A stretch of DNA of 64,000 nucleotides, from assembly GCF_030846195.1 (NCBI RefSeq), contig NZ_JAVCWH010000002.1, positions 124,001 through 188,000 of the forward strand. Reading direction: 5' to 3'. The translations under genes were made by a program, and so were the position numbers. Positions 10,745-19,964 of this stretch are shown in pieces. The number at the start of each line of letters is the position of its first letter. Position 1 is the first letter of the stretch. The stretch comes from Paracoccus yibinensis. GTDB taxonomy: Bacteria > Pseudomonadota > Alphaproteobacteria > Rhodobacterales > Rhodobacteraceae. The notes below the pieces were generated by a model that saw only the letters and a list, made by a program, of their open reading frames with translations, was not told the DNA's origin and ran no database searches.

Positions 10745-11602
10745 ATGACGATCCCGACCAACCGCATCGCTTTCCAGGGCGAACCCGGCGCCTACAGCCA
10801 TGAAGCCTGCCGCAAGGCCCGGCCGGACATGGAGGCCCTTCCCTGCCGCACCTTCGAGGACGTGGTCGAGGCCGTGCGAGGCCACAAGGCCGACCTGGCG
10901 ATGCTGCCGGTCGAGAACTCGACTTATGGCCGGGTGGCCGACATCCATCACCTGCTGCCCGAATCCGGTCTGCATATCGTCGACGAAGCGTTCGTGCGCG
11001 TCCGCATCTCTTTGATGTCGCTGCCGGGCACCCGGTTGGAGGACGTGCGCCACGTCCGTGCGCATCTGGTGCTGATCCCGCAGGCGCGCGGCTTTCTGAC
11101 GCGGCACGGGATCACCGCCTCGGCCTCGGCCGACAGCGCGGGCGCTGCCGCCGACCTGGCGCGCGAGCGCACTCCGGGCGAAGGCGTCATGGCCAGCGAA
11201 CTGGCCGCCGAAATCCACGGGCTTGAGGTGCTGGCCCGCGACATCGAGGATCATCACCACAACACCACCCGCTTCCTGATCATGGGGCGGCAGCCTGATT
11301 ACAGCCGCCGGTCCGACAGGATGCTGACCACCTTCGTCTTCCGGGTCCGCAACATTCCGGCCGCGCTCTACAAGGCCATGGGCGGGTTCGCGACGAACGG
11401 CGTCAACATGACCAAGCTGGAAAGCTACATGGTCGATGGGGTTTTCACGGCGACACAGTTCTATGCCGATGTCGAAGGCCACCCCGAGGATCCGGCCCTT
11501 CGGCGCGCGCTTGACGAGTTGCGCTATTTCACCTCGTCGCTGGACATCCTGGGCGTCTATCCCGCAGATCCCCTGCGCGAGGCGCAGCGGCAGGCGGATT
11601 AG
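10745..11602 (+). CDS. pheA: Prephenate dehydratase
   Basis: 285 residues converting prephenate to phenylpyruvate in phenylalanine synthesis. The catalytic domain carries [14 protein letters not shown] near the start, [18 protein letters not shown] near 57-74 and the HHNTTRF catalytic motif near residue 172. An ACT regulatory domain follows (about 195-280), with KLESYMVDG where the family usually has ESRP-type residues and with [15 protein letters not shown], fitting phenylalanine feedback control. No chorismate mutase domain is fused, as usual in alphaproteobacteria. The end overlaps the convergent SRPBCC gene by 4 nt. Confidence 0.96.
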   Translation: MTIPTNRIAFQGEPGAYSHEACRKARPDMEALPCRTFEDVVEAVRGHKADLAMLPVENSTYGRVADIHHLLPESGLHIVDEAFVRVRISLMSLPGTRLEDVRHVRAHLVLIPQARGFLTRHGITASASADSAGAAADLARERTPGEGVMASELAAEIHGLEVLARDIEDHHHNTTRFLIMGRQPDYSRRSDRMLTTFVFRVRNIPAALYKAMGGFATNGVNMTKLESYMVDGVFTATQFYADVEGHPEDPALRRALDELRYFTSSLDILGVYPADPLREAQRQAD

Positions 11603-12051
11603 GCCGCGCGCAGGTGCGTCAGGAAATCGGCGATCCGCTGGTCGTATTTCCGGCCAAGCTGCGACTTGCCCAGCTTGGCGGTTTGCAGCAGCAGCCGGGC
11701 GCGCATGGTGCGGGGACGGATCTCGGTTTCGAACAGGAGGCGCGATTTCACGCGGCTCAGCGCCACGACGGTCATGTTGATGGACAGGTCGAACTGGTCT
11801 GAATGGCCGTCCAGCGTGATGTGGGACGGGCGGTCGAACCGGGTGACATCCAGCCGGACCTTGCGCCCTTGCCCACGCCAGTTGAAGTCGATGATCCAGC
11901 CCAGTCCGGTTCCGGGATCCTGGGCCGGGTCGATCCGCCGGACCTGCGCGCCTCGTGCCCGCAGGCTGCGTTCGCTTCTGGAAAAATCGCTGATGATGCC
12001 GAAAAGCTCGGCCGACGGCTGGTCACTATCGAAGCGGGTCGAAAATTTCAT
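11599..12051 (-). CDS. SRPBCC-fold protein
   Basis: 150 residues with START/Bet v 1-like features: MKFSTRFDSDQPSAELFGII at the start, a beta-rich middle (GLGWIIDFNWRGQGRKVRLDV), and a C-terminal helix ending [11 protein letters not shown]. Proteins of this kind bind lipids or other hydrophobic ligands. No signal peptide is seen. It is convergent with pheA and apparently a single gene. Fold assignment is by pattern; no ligand or role can be stated. Confidence 0.65.
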   Translation of the reverse strand: MKFSTRFDSDQPSAELFGIISDFSRSERSLRARGAQVRRIDPAQDPGTGLGWIIDFNWRGQGRKVRLDVTRFDRPSHITLDGHSDQFDLSINMTVVALSRVKSRLLFETEIRPRTMRARLLLQTAKLGKSQLGRKYDQRIADFLTHLRAA

Positions 12052-12331
12052 TCTTGCCTGACCATCCCATGCCGGCAGTGGCCCGGCTGCTGCGATTTGC
12101 GCGGTTCATAACCATCGAAGGCTGTTCTTTCAACCGGAAGGGAATCCCAGCCGCCGAATCACCTAGGGGCGCGGCGCACTGTGCCGGTTCGGACACGGAG
12201 TCGTTCCCGATTGCCCCAACACCGGCAATGATGGTTGCACAACAATCTGTGGTTGTGAAGATGTCGGCCTGTCGATAATTTGATCATGACAGGACGCGGC
12301 CGTTGCGCCGCGCCTGCGGTCGAGGATTGGG

Positions 12332-14197
12332 ATGCGGGACACAGCGGGCGCGGCAAACGAGGACGACCCGACGTCGCAACTGGCGGAAACCGTCGGTCTG
12401 CGCATCCTGGCGACGACCGACATGCACATGAAGCTTCTGCCCCATGATTACCTGGCCGACCGTCCCTGCCGGCAGGGAAGCCTGGCTCAGATCGCATCCC
12501 TGGTGGACAGGCGGCGGGCGGGGCGGAACACGCTGCTTCTGGACAATGGCGATTTCCTGCAAGGGACGCCGCTGGGGGATCAGGCGGCACAGGCGGGCGG
12601 ACGACATCCGGCCATCGCCGCCATGAACCGGATGGGCTATGACGCGGCGGCCATCGGCAACCACGACTTCGCCTTTGGCCTGGACGTTCTGCAAGCAGCC
12701 GCCCGGCAGGCGCGGTTCCCGTTTCTGGCCGCCAATCTGCGCCTCCGGGGACGGCCGGACTTTCCCCGCTTCACGATCCTGGACAAGCGCGTGCTGACCG
12801 ACGGCGGGCGACCGGCCAGCCTGCGGATCGGTCTGGTGGGTTTCCTGCCACCGCAGACGACGGCCTGGGACCGCGACCTGTCCCGGCAAATGGCCTGCGA
12901 CGACATCCTGGCAACGGCCCGCCTTGTCGTCCCGCAGATGAAGGAAGCGGGCGCCGATCTGATCATCGCCCTGGCCCACAGCGGGATTTCGCACCGGCCC
13001 GCGGCACCCTTTGCCGAGAATGTCGCGGCTGAACTTGCCGTCCTGGACGGGGTCGACGTGATTGTCGCAGGCCATACGCACGAGGTCTTTCCCGGGCAGC
13101 ATATGGAAGCCAGGCCGGGCGTCGATGCGGCGGGCGGCACCTTGTCGGGCAAGCCTGCCGTCATGCCGGGCTTTGCCGGATCCCATCTGGGCGTCATAGA
13201 CCTGTCCTTGGCCCGCGGTCCGGGCGCCAACTGGCGCCTGTCCGATGCGAAGTCGCGCTGCGAGGCGATCGGCCCCGACCTGCCTCCGGCCCCCGCCATC
13301 ATGGGCGTCGTGTCACCCGCGCACCGGAAGACCATGGCGGGACTGCGTGTGCATATCGGCCGCAGCGACCGGCGGATCAGCAGCTATTTCGCCCTGGTGG
13401 GCGTGGACCCCGCGCTGTCCCTGGTCAACATGGCGCAACGCTGGTTCGTGCGCAAAAGCCTGGCCGGAACACGGCTGGACGACGTTCCGGTCCTGTCGGC
13501 CGCTGCGCCCTTCCGGGCGGGCGGGCGAGGCGGCCCCGGCCATTACACGGATGTGGCGCCGGGCCGGTTGCGGCTGGGCAACCTGACCGACATCTATTCC
13601 TTCCCGAACCGCATCTGCGCCCTGCAGATTGACGGCGCCGACCTGCGCAACTGGCTTGAACGCTCGGCCAGCCTGTTTCGGCAGATCCGTCCCGGCGATC
13701 ATGACCAGCCGCTGACCGATCCGGGCTTTCCGGCCTATCAGTTCGATGTTATCCAGGATGTCGCCTGGCGGATCGACCTGTCGGCCCCCCCCGCCTTTTC
13801 GGTCGATGGCTTCCCCACCGGCGGAAGCCGCATCCGCGACCTGACCTGGCGCGGGCGCCCCGTCCGCGACGACGACCGGTTCATCCTTGCCACGAATTCC
13901 TATCGCCTGGCGGCCTGCGGGCTGTTCGCGCCCCTGACGACCGGCAAGCCAAGCCCGCTGCCACCAGGCCCACCGACCCGGAACGTGATCCGCGACTACC
14001 TGCGTCAGCGCCGTTGCCTGTCCATAGACCCGCGCCCTGCCTGGCAGTTCTCGCCCATGTCCGACACGACGGTCCTTTTCGAGACCGGCCCACAAGGCCT
14101 ACCGCTTCTGGCAGAGGTCGCGGACCGCTGCGGCCGCCGGATGGAGCATGTGGGCCGGAACGACCGCGACTTTGCCGTCATCCGCCTGCATCTTTGA
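12332..14197 (+). CDS. 2',3'-cyclic-nucleotide 2'-phosphodiesterase/5'-nucleotidase family protein (CpdB-like)
   Basis: 621 residues, near the CpdB length. The N-terminal calcineurin-like metallophosphoesterase domain shows all metal motifs: ATTDMHMKLL near residue 27, LLDNGDFLQGT near 70, IGNHDFAFG near 107 and VIVAGHTHEVFP near 245. A C-terminal 5'-nucleotidase substrate-binding domain follows (about 345-560). Homologues are usually periplasmic and salvage nucleotides, but here no signal peptide is visible before the first motif, and in-frame stops lie close upstream. Either the enzyme is cytoplasmic or the N-terminus has been lost. Transcribed toward ffs. Confidence 0.88.
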   Translation: MRDTAGAANEDDPTSQLAETVGLRILATTDMHMKLLPHDYLADRPCRQGSLAQIASLVDRRRAGRNTLLLDNGDFLQGTPLGDQAAQAGGRHPAIAAMNRMGYDAAAIGNHDFAFGLDVLQAAARQARFPFLAANLRLRGRPDFPRFTILDKRVLTDGGRPASLRIGLVGFLPPQTTAWDRDLSRQMACDDILATARLVVPQMKEAGADLIIALAHSGISHRPAAPFAENVAAELAVLDGVDVIVAGHTHEVFPGQHMEARPGVDAAGGTLSGKPAVMPGFAGSHLGVIDLSLARGPGANWRLSDAKSRCEAIGPDLPPAPAIMGVVSPAHRKTMAGLRVHIGRSDRRISSYFALVGVDPALSLVNMAQRWFVRKSLAGTRLDDVPVLSAAAPFRAGGRGGPGHYTDVAPGRLRLGNLTDIYSFPNRICALQIDGADLRNWLERSASLFRQIRPGDHDQPLTDPGFPAYQFDVIQDVAWRIDLSAPPAFSVDGFPTGGSRIRDLTWRGRPVRDDDRFILATNSYRLAACGLFAPLTTGKPSPLPPGPPTRNVIRDYLRQRRCLSIDPRPAWQFSPMSDTTVLFETGPQGLPLLAEVADRCGRRMEHVGRNDRDFAVIRLHL

Positions 14198-14202
14198 CGG
14201 GC

Positions 14203-14231
14203 TTGCATCGGCCGCGAACCCGCACTATCTA
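14203..14231 (+). promoter_or_regulatory. Candidate promoter of the SRP RNA gene
   Basis: TTGCAT (14203-14208) and TATCTA (14226-14231) are separated by 17 nt, and the RNA start at 14239 lies 8 nt after the -10 box. The boxes are weak matches to consensus, but the geometry fits the RNA 5' end deduced from base pairing. Confidence 0.45.
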
Positions 14232-14238
14232 ACGCGTC

Positions 14239-14332
14239 GAGAGGTTGGCGCGGGCAGGCGCCTCGCCAACCCGGTCAGGTCCGGAAGGAAGCAGCCGTAA
14301 CGAGCCCCGCTTGGGTCGTTGTCCAGCCTCTC
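14239..14332 (+). ncRNA. ffs: Signal recognition particle RNA (4.5S, small bacterial type)
   Basis: About 94 nt. The apical SRP signature GGTCAGGTCCGGAAGGAAGC, which binds Ffh and contains the GGAA tetraloop region, is at 14273-14292, followed by AGCCGTAACGAG. The ends pair: GAGAGGTTGG (14239-14248) with CCAGCCTCTC (14323-14332), including one G-U pair. A T-rich stretch (CCTTTTCTCC) follows and probably serves in termination. The 3' end of this gene is one copy of the direct repeat that bounds the CRISPR-Cas island. Confidence 0.95.
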
Positions 14333-14342
14333 ACCTTTTCTC
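14316..14342 (+). repeat. Putative left attachment site (attL) at the ffs 3' end
   Basis: Twenty-seven nt starting TCGTTGTCCAGCCTCTC and running into the T-rich tail. It recurs in the same orientation at 26917-26943 with mismatches at only three positions (14324, 14332, 14341). A decayed tyrosine integrase begins about 30 nt to the right, the usual arrangement at a recombination site in a small RNA gene. Confidence 0.75.
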
Positions 14343-14369
14343 CTGACAAGCTATTGATGTAAGGAAAGC

Positions 14370-15086
14370 CCTTGCGCCGCAGGGTCTTTGGTCGTCTGGG
14401 TGGCGCAACCCGCTCCCTGCCTGACCGCAAAGGCAGTTTTCGTCCGACTGGTGTGCCAAAGGACCTGCGGCAAATTGTCGTCAAGGGGAAGCTGCGCACC
14501 CCGCTTGGCCTGCGGGCGCCACGTCAGACAATGACCTGACTGCCCTTGCCGGTGATTCAGTCGAACGCGTCTGGCAGGTCGGCAAAAGTGATGCGCAACC
14601 CGGCACAACGAACGGCAAGATAGCCCGCGCCGGGGCAGTCGGTGAACTTGAGGCCTTGGGCCGCATGGCAGAGCGTGACGAAGGCGACTTCACCGGCAAA
14701 CCCCAGCATCCCTTGATCGTCAATGCACAACCGCCCCAGGACGTCCCCGCCCGCGTCAGCATCAAGCGCCTGTGGAAAGTTACGTCAAAAGCGGCCAACG
14801 ACTCGGGTCCATGAAGGACGATGGGCGGAGGCAATCGCTTGCCGTCAACTGCCTGACCGCTTTCCTGCGCCATGACGATGCGGTCAAGGTGGCGACGAAG
14901 GATGTGTCGACTGGCTGAACCACGTTGTCACAGAGCGTGACCCGTCGACCGTCTGCAAGGTCTATCTGCCAACCATTGTTGGCCTGTTTCGGTGGGCGTC
15001 TGAGAAGGACCGGATGCCGGCTGACCCGACAATTGGCTTGCGTGTCGCGACACCCACGAGGGTGCAGAGCCGCGAAAATGGCTAAA
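14370..15086 (+). pseudogene. Site-specific tyrosine integrase, decayed and lacking the catalytic domain
   Basis: No intact reading frame survives, but integrase pieces are recognisable in order. An N-terminal segment VPKDLRQIVVKGKLRTPLG is followed by RQTMT, a stop and LPLPVIQ. Then comes a core-binding (SAM-like) domain in shifting frames: VSIKRLWK, YVKSGQRLGSMKDDGRRQSL, FLRHDDAVKVATKDV and VYLPTIVGLFRWASEKDR, ending at MPADPTIGLRVATPTRV. At least one in-frame stop and two frameshifts are present. The C-terminal domain with the R-H-R-Y catalytic residues is absent. It lies directly inside the ffs-proximal repeat and is the likely former integrase of the island. Confidence 0.75.
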
Positions 15087-15135
15087 CGATGATCACGTCC
15101 GCTACCGCTTGCAGGCTGCTGCCCCATGCAACCCT

Positions 15136-15166
15136 TTGACACCCCTGCCATCACTTGCGTTACAGT
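15136..15166 (+). promoter_or_regulatory. Candidate promoter of cas3
   Basis: TTGACA (15136-15141) is a perfect -35 box. TACAGT (15161-15166) is the best -10, with a longish 19-nt spacing. It lies about 40 nt before the cas3 ATG, in the short gap after the integrase remnant. Confidence 0.4.
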
Positions 15167-15203
15167 GCCGGTATCCCGCTGACGCCGCCTCTGGTGAGGT
15201 CGA

Positions 15204-17765
15204 ATGAACTTTCAGAAACAGGATTTGACATCTGGCAAGCCCAATGCCTGGGGCAAGGCCAGTGCGCAGGGTGAATTTCATGCGCTGGAAGCCCATTCCA
15301 TGGACGTCGCTGCGGTGTTCGAAGCCCTTTGCAGGCTGCCCGTGATTGCCCGCCACCTGCAGGTTGCAGCTGGGCGCGCACTTGCAGGCGGCGACATGGC
15401 CCGGATGGCCGCCCTTGTCTATCTGCACGACCTGGGAAAGCTGGAGCCAGGCTTTCAAGCAAAGGCCCGGCCCGAACTTGCCTGCCCGGCCGATGTAAAT
15501 CACTCCGTCCATGGCGTGCTATCATTGACGCGTGCTTTCCAGAAGACGTCGGACCCCCTGTGCCCCATCGCGGACAGACTTGGATCCTGGGGCGAGGGTG
15601 TGGAAGAACTGATGATGGCGATCTTCGCCCATCACGGGCGCCCGGTCGAGGCACCCGCAACATTTGGCAAGACCTTCGATGTTGCGGGCTATGACCGCAA
15701 GGGCGCCGTTGCCGATTACCTGCGGCTTTGGACCCTGGCCTGGGCGGATCTGGAAGGCGGGCCTCCGCTGCCGGCAAGGCCCGAACTTGTTCACCTGGTC
15801 GCAGGGCTGGCGGCCCTGGCCGACTGGATCGGTTCGGACCGCAGGTTCTTCGATTTCGTTGCCGATCCCGGACCCGATTATCCGGCGAAGGCGCGGCAGG
15901 CGGCACAGAACGCCCTTCGCAAGATCGGTCTTGATACCGGGACGGCCAGGCCGGCCACCGATTTCGCCAGTGTGGCCGGGGCGCAGTTTGCACCGCGCGC
16001 GGCCCAGCGGCTGGTCGGCAGGGCCGACCCCGACAGCGCCCTGGTCCTGCTGGAAGCGGAAACCGGCTCGGGCAAGACCGAGGCTGCGTTGTGGCGCTAT
16101 GCCCTGCTGCACGCGGCAGGACTGGTATCGGGGCTGTATTTCGCCGTTCCGACACGGGCTGCGGCGCGTCAGTTGCACCGCCGCGTCAACGAGGCCATGA
16201 AACGGCTGTTCGGCAGCGATGCGCCCGAGGCCGTTCTGGCCGTTCCCGGCCAGCTTCTGTCGGGCGAAGCCACAGGCCAGCGCCTGCCCGGCTTCGAAAC
16301 CCGATGGGACGATGCAGACGGAACACAGCCCGCCCGCTGGGCGGCGGAACACGCCACACGCTATCTGGCGGCCTCGGTCGCGGTGGGCACTGTCGATCAG
16401 GCGTTGCTGGCAGGCCTGCAGGTCAAACACGCCCACCTGCGCGGCGCGGCCCTGAGCCGCAGCCTGCTGGTGGTGGACGAGGTTCACAGCTCGGACGCCT
16501 ACATGACCGAAATCCTGGCGGAACTGCTGGAAGGCCATCTGGCGGCTGGCGGCCACGCGATGCTGATGTCCGCCACGCTGGGCAGCCGGGCGCGCAGCAG
16601 GCTCTTGCAGCTTCCCCTGCCCGCTCTGGCCGATGCGATTGCCGCCCCATACCCCGCCCTCTGGTCGCGGGGCACCGGCACGCCCGATACCGAACCGGCT
16701 GACGGCAGGGCCAAGGCCGTCGCGATGACGGCCCATCCGACGATGGACCCGTCCGAGACGGCGCGGCTGGCCGTGGCGGCGGCCCGCCAAGGCGCCCGCG
16801 TCCTTGTCATCCGCAACACCGTGTCGGCTGCCTGCGCGACCTTCGATGCCGTTGTCGCGGCGGGCGGGTCCGATCTGCTGTTGCAGGTTGCGGGCGGTCC
16901 GGCGCTTCACCATTCCCGCTTTGCCGCCGAGGATCGTCATGCGCTGGATCGCGCGGTCGAGGCTGTACTTGCCCCCGACAGGGAGCGCCAGTTCATGGGT
17001 GCCATCGTGATCGGCAGCCAGACACTTGAACAATCGCTGGATATCTGTGCGGACCATCTGATCACCGATCTCTGCCCGGTCGATGTCCTGCTGCAACGGC
17101 TTGGCCGCCTGCACCGCCACGACCTGCCGCGCCCGGCGGGTTTCGAGGATCCGCGATGCCTGGTGCTGTGTCCCGAAGACGGGCTGGATCCGCTGACGAA
17201 GCCTGCCTTCGTGAACGGCCTTGGCGCCTGGAAGCCAGCCGACGGCTCGATCCAGGGGATCTACCTGGATCTCGCCTGCCTTTCGCTGACCGAGGACCTG
17301 ATCGCCTCGAAGCCCGTTTGGCATGTCCCGGCCATGAACCGCGAGCTGGTAGAATGCGCCACGCACCCGGATGCGCAAGCGACGGAAATCGCCCGGCGCG
17401 GTGCGGCATGGACCGATTATCAGACCTCGACCATTGGCCGGGACATCTCGCAGCGCGGCCAGGCGCGGAACTGGCTTTTGCGCAGGAGCGAGCGTTTCCC
17501 CGAGAGATTACCCGGAAAGGATGAAATCGTCCAGACCCGCCTGGGGTCTGCCGGTCCGCTGATCCGCTTTGCCCCGGGGACCGTCGGTCCCTTCGGATCG
17601 CAAATCACGCAGATGACGATCCCGGCCCACTGGCGTGGCATCGCGGTGCCGGACACGCCCGTGGCAACCGAAATCGTCGAAGGTGGCATGCGCTTCGACC
17701 TGGGTGAGGTGACACTGTTCTACGGGCGGTCGGGGTTGGTCAGGCAAGCCGATATTGATGCTTGA
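15204..17765 (+). CDS. cas3: CRISPR-associated helicase/nuclease Cas3 (type I-E)
   Basis: 853 residues. The N-terminal HD nuclease domain has EAHSMDV (His31), LVYLHDLGK (His75-Asp76), AHHG (143-144) and LADWIGSD (207). The superfamily 2 helicase part has Walker A EAETGSGKTEAAL at 285-297, Walker B VVDEVHSSD with DEVH at 425-428, SAT at 456-458 and motif VI LQRLGRLHRH at 630-639. It is recruited by target-bound Cascade to unwind and degrade invading DNA. The ATG at 15204 is preceded by TGAGG. All catalytic motifs are intact, so the system looks competent for interference. Confidence 0.97.
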   Translation: MNFQKQDLTSGKPNAWGKASAQGEFHALEAHSMDVAAVFEALCRLPVIARHLQVAAGRALAGGDMARMAALVYLHDLGKLEPGFQAKARPELACPADVNHSVHGVLSLTRAFQKTSDPLCPIADRLGSWGEGVEELMMAIFAHHGRPVEAPATFGKTFDVAGYDRKGAVADYLRLWTLAWADLEGGPPLPARPELVHLVAGLAALADWIGSDRRFFDFVADPGPDYPAKARQAAQNALRKIGLDTGTARPATDFASVAGAQFAPRAAQRLVGRADPDSALVLLEAETGSGKTEAALWRYALLHAAGLVSGLYFAVPTRAAARQLHRRVNEAMKRLFGSDAPEAVLAVPGQLLSGEATGQRLPGFETRWDDADGTQPARWAAEHATRYLAASVAVGTVDQALLAGLQVKHAHLRGAALSRSLLVVDEVHSSDAYMTEILAELLEGHLAAGGHAMLMSATLGSRARSRLLQLPLPALADAIAAPYPALWSRGTGTPDTEPADGRAKAVAMTAHPTMDPSETARLAVAAARQGARVLVIRNTVSAACATFDAVVAAGGSDLLLQVAGGPALHHSRFAAEDRHALDRAVEAVLAPDRERQFMGAIVIGSQTLEQSLDICADHLITDLCPVDVLLQRLGRLHRHDLPRPAGFEDPRCLVLCPEDGLDPLTKPAFVNGLGAWKPADGSIQGIYLDLACLSLTEDLIASKPVWHVPAMNRELVECATHPDAQATEIARRGAAWTDYQTSTIGRDISQRGQARNWLLRRSERFPERLPGKDEIVQTRLGSAGPLIRFAPGTVGPFGSQITQMTIPAHWRGIAVPDTPVATEIVEGGMRFDLGEVTLFYGRSGLVRQADIDA

Positions 17766-17810
17766 CGAGGCCGGTTCCCAGGACGCAACTTCATTATTGA
17801 ATTTAGTATT

Positions 17811-17816
17811 TACAAT
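17811..17816 (+). promoter_or_regulatory. Candidate -10 box for Cascade genes
   Basis: TACAAT (five of six consensus bases) sits in an unusually AT-rich stretch (about 17789-17820) within the 80-nt gap between cas3 and cas8e. No strong -35 is seen; CTTCAT about 16 nt upstream is the best candidate. A separate promoter for Cascade and the adaptation genes is plausible. Confidence 0.4.
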
Positions 17817-17845
17817 GTGTTCCGGTTGATTGGTTGCTGCAAACC

Positions 17846-19399
17846 ATGAATTTGCTCGATGCCTGCCTGATCTCGACCCAATCAACCCGCCACAGCCTGC
17901 CCGGCCTTCTTGCAGCCCTGTCCCGCAACGAGGTCGAGGCCTTTCCCGGACTGCGCCCGCATCAGCGACCGGCATGGCACATGTTTCTGGTGCAGCTTGG
18001 CGCCCTGGCTCTGGCCGCCGCATCCGCCGATACCCTGCCCGAGGACGAGGCCGCCTGGCGCGACCTGCTTCTGCGGCTGACGGATGGCGATGCAGCCGCC
18101 TGGGCCCTGACCGCCCCCGACGATCGCCCGGCCTTCCTGCAACCCGCCGCGCCGCCTGGCCTGAAGTGGTCGCGTGTCGAGACGCCGGACGCGCTCGACA
18201 TGATCATCACGTCGAAGAACCACGACCTGAAGCAAGCCGTGGCCCGCCATGCCGCGCCCGAAGATTGGATTTTCGCGCTGGTCTCGCTCCAGACGATGGA
18301 GGGTTATGGCGGGGCAGGCAATCAGGGCATCGCGCGCATGAACGGAGGTTCGTCCAGCCGGCCGATGCTGGGCTTTGCACCGATGCAGTCGGATGGCGGC
18401 GGGCCGGATGTCTCGGGATGGTGGCGGCGCGACGTGCTGCGCCTGCTGGCCTTGCGGCAGGCAGGCAAGGATGCGGTTCATGGCACCCTAGGCGGTCCGG
18501 CGCTGATCTGGACCTTGCCTTGGCCTGAAGGGCGCAAGCTGGCCCTGCACGAGCTTGATCCCTGGTTCATCGAAAGCTGCCGCCGCATCCGGCTGATCCA
18601 GGAGGGAGACGGACTGGTGGCGCTGCGCACGACCTCGAAGGAAGCGCGCATCGACGCCAAGGATGCCAAGGGTGTGACGGGCGATCCCTGGGCGCCTGTC
18701 TCGATGGACAACAATCCGCGCAGCCTGACGCTGGGCGACGGGGATTTCACCTATGCCCGCCTGTGCGAACTGCTGTTCGAGGGTGGCTGGAAACGGCCGC
18801 CGCTTGCCGATCCGGGCGAAGGCGAAAGCGCGGGCGTGATCGTGGCCGAGGCGTTTGCCCGGGGCAACTCAAAGACCGAAGGCTTCAAGTCCCGGGTCGT
18901 TCCGGTGCCGGGATCGGCACGACGGCGGTTTGGGCAGCCTGATCTTGGCGCATTGGCGCAAGACCAGATCAGCGAAATCAAGATTTTCGACAGTGCCCTC
19001 CGTAATGGGCTTGCGCTCGTGGCGGCTGATGGAAGTCGCGAAAAGCTGGATAAGAATAAGGCCAAGTATCGCGCTCGCGCCCGCGACGCCCGCGACCGCT
19101 TCGACCGCGCAGCCGATGCCATGTTCTTCGAGGCCCTGTGGGAACGGGCAGCCGCACAAGGCGACGAACGCGAGGCAGCCATGCGCAGGTTCGTGACCCG
19201 GTTGTTCCACGCCGCCCGCGACGCCTTCGAGCTTGCACTGCCGGGAATCCCCTGTGCCACGATCCTGCGCCCCCGGGCCGAGGCACGCGGGCGGCAAGCC
19301 TTCGAAGCGGCCATCCGTCGCGGCCATGGCCATGGCGGCAACACGCGGTTCGATTTTCTTTTCACAACCGAAGGGCGCCTGAATGACGACGCTGCCTGA
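17846..19399 (+). CDS. cas8e: Cascade large subunit Cas8e (Cse1/CasA)
   Basis: 517 residues starting MNLLDACLI, slightly longer than E. coli Cse1. In type I-E Cascade this subunit recognises the PAM and recruits Cas3. Family features include SLQTMEGYGGAGNQGIARMN near residue 150 and FELALPGIPCATILRPRAEA near the C-terminus, with the family C-terminal helical bundle. The ATG at 17846 was preferred over an in-frame TTG twelve bases upstream; no strong ribosome site marks either. It overlaps cse2 by 17 nt. Confidence 0.93.
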   Translation: MNLLDACLISTQSTRHSLPGLLAALSRNEVEAFPGLRPHQRPAWHMFLVQLGALALAAASADTLPEDEAAWRDLLLRLTDGDAAAWALTAPDDRPAFLQPAAPPGLKWSRVETPDALDMIITSKNHDLKQAVARHAAPEDWIFALVSLQTMEGYGGAGNQGIARMNGGSSSRPMLGFAPMQSDGGGPDVSGWWRRDVLRLLALRQAGKDAVHGTLGGPALIWTLPWPEGRKLALHELDPWFIESCRRIRLIQEGDGLVALRTTSKEARIDAKDAKGVTGDPWAPVSMDNNPRSLTLGDGDFTYARLCELLFEGGWKRPPLADPGEGESAGVIVAEAFARGNSKTEGFKSRVVPVPGSARRRFGQPDLGALAQDQISEIKIFDSALRNGLALVAADGSREKLDKNKAKYRARARDARDRFDRAADAMFFEALWERAAAQGDEREAAMRRFVTRLFHAARDAFELALPGIPCATILRPRAEARGRQAFEAAIRRGHGHGGNTRFDFLFTTEGRLNDDAA

Positions 19400-19964
19400 C
19401 CCTCGGCGGCGCGCCATCGCCGCGGCCGCGATCTCGGCCGCGCGCGCGATGCGCCACCTGTCCACCGGCGCCATGGCCGAGTTGCGGCGCATGGATGCCG
19501 CAAATCCCGCCCCCGCCTTCTGGCGGATTGCGGCGCGAAGCCCGGTGATGATGGACGACCAGGCCAGTTGGGTGACGATCCTGCGCATTCTTGCGCTGCT
19601 GACCCCGAAGGGCGAGCCGCCGCCCGAGGGGCGCCCGCTTCTGCACAACGGCGCGCGTCCCTTTGGCCGGGTGCTGTGCGACGGCGGCGATCCTGGGTGG
19701 CAGCCGCAGGGGGACAGCCCCGACGGCGTCGTCAGCGAACGCCGCCTGGTCCAGCTTCTGGCGACGCGCGGCCCGGCCCGTGCCGTGGCGCTGGAACGGG
19801 CCGCCCGGATGCTGGCACCGCGCATCCAGCCCGGCTCGGGCGTCGATGTCGCCCAGATCGCGCTTGCCTTGCTGGACCCAGACGACACCGCGACCATTGC
19901 TTCAGCCTATTTCCGCCGCCTTGACGGCGCGACCCGAACCGCATCCGAGGAGACACCCGAATGA
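19383..19964 (+). CDS. cse2: Cascade small subunit Cse2 (CasB)
   Basis: 193 residues, mostly alpha-helical, a little longer than E. coli Cse2 (about 160). It contains LSTGAMAELRRMDAANPAPAF, the family's typical N-terminal helix-turn, and GVVSERRLVQLLATRG in the middle. Two copies line the crRNA backbone in Cascade and stabilise the R-loop. The start overlaps cas8e by 17 nt, and the stop overlaps cas7e as ATGA. Assignment rests on position between cas8e and cas7e together with these motifs. Confidence 0.93.
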   Translation: MTTLPDPRRRAIAAAAISAARAMRHLSTGAMAELRRMDAANPAPAFWRIAARSPVMMDDQASWVTILRILALLTPKGEPPPEGRPLLHNGARPFGRVLCDGGDPGWQPQGDSPDGVVSERRLVQLLATRGPARAVALERAARMLAPRIQPGSGVDVAQIALALLDPDDTATIASAYFRRLDGATRTASEETPE

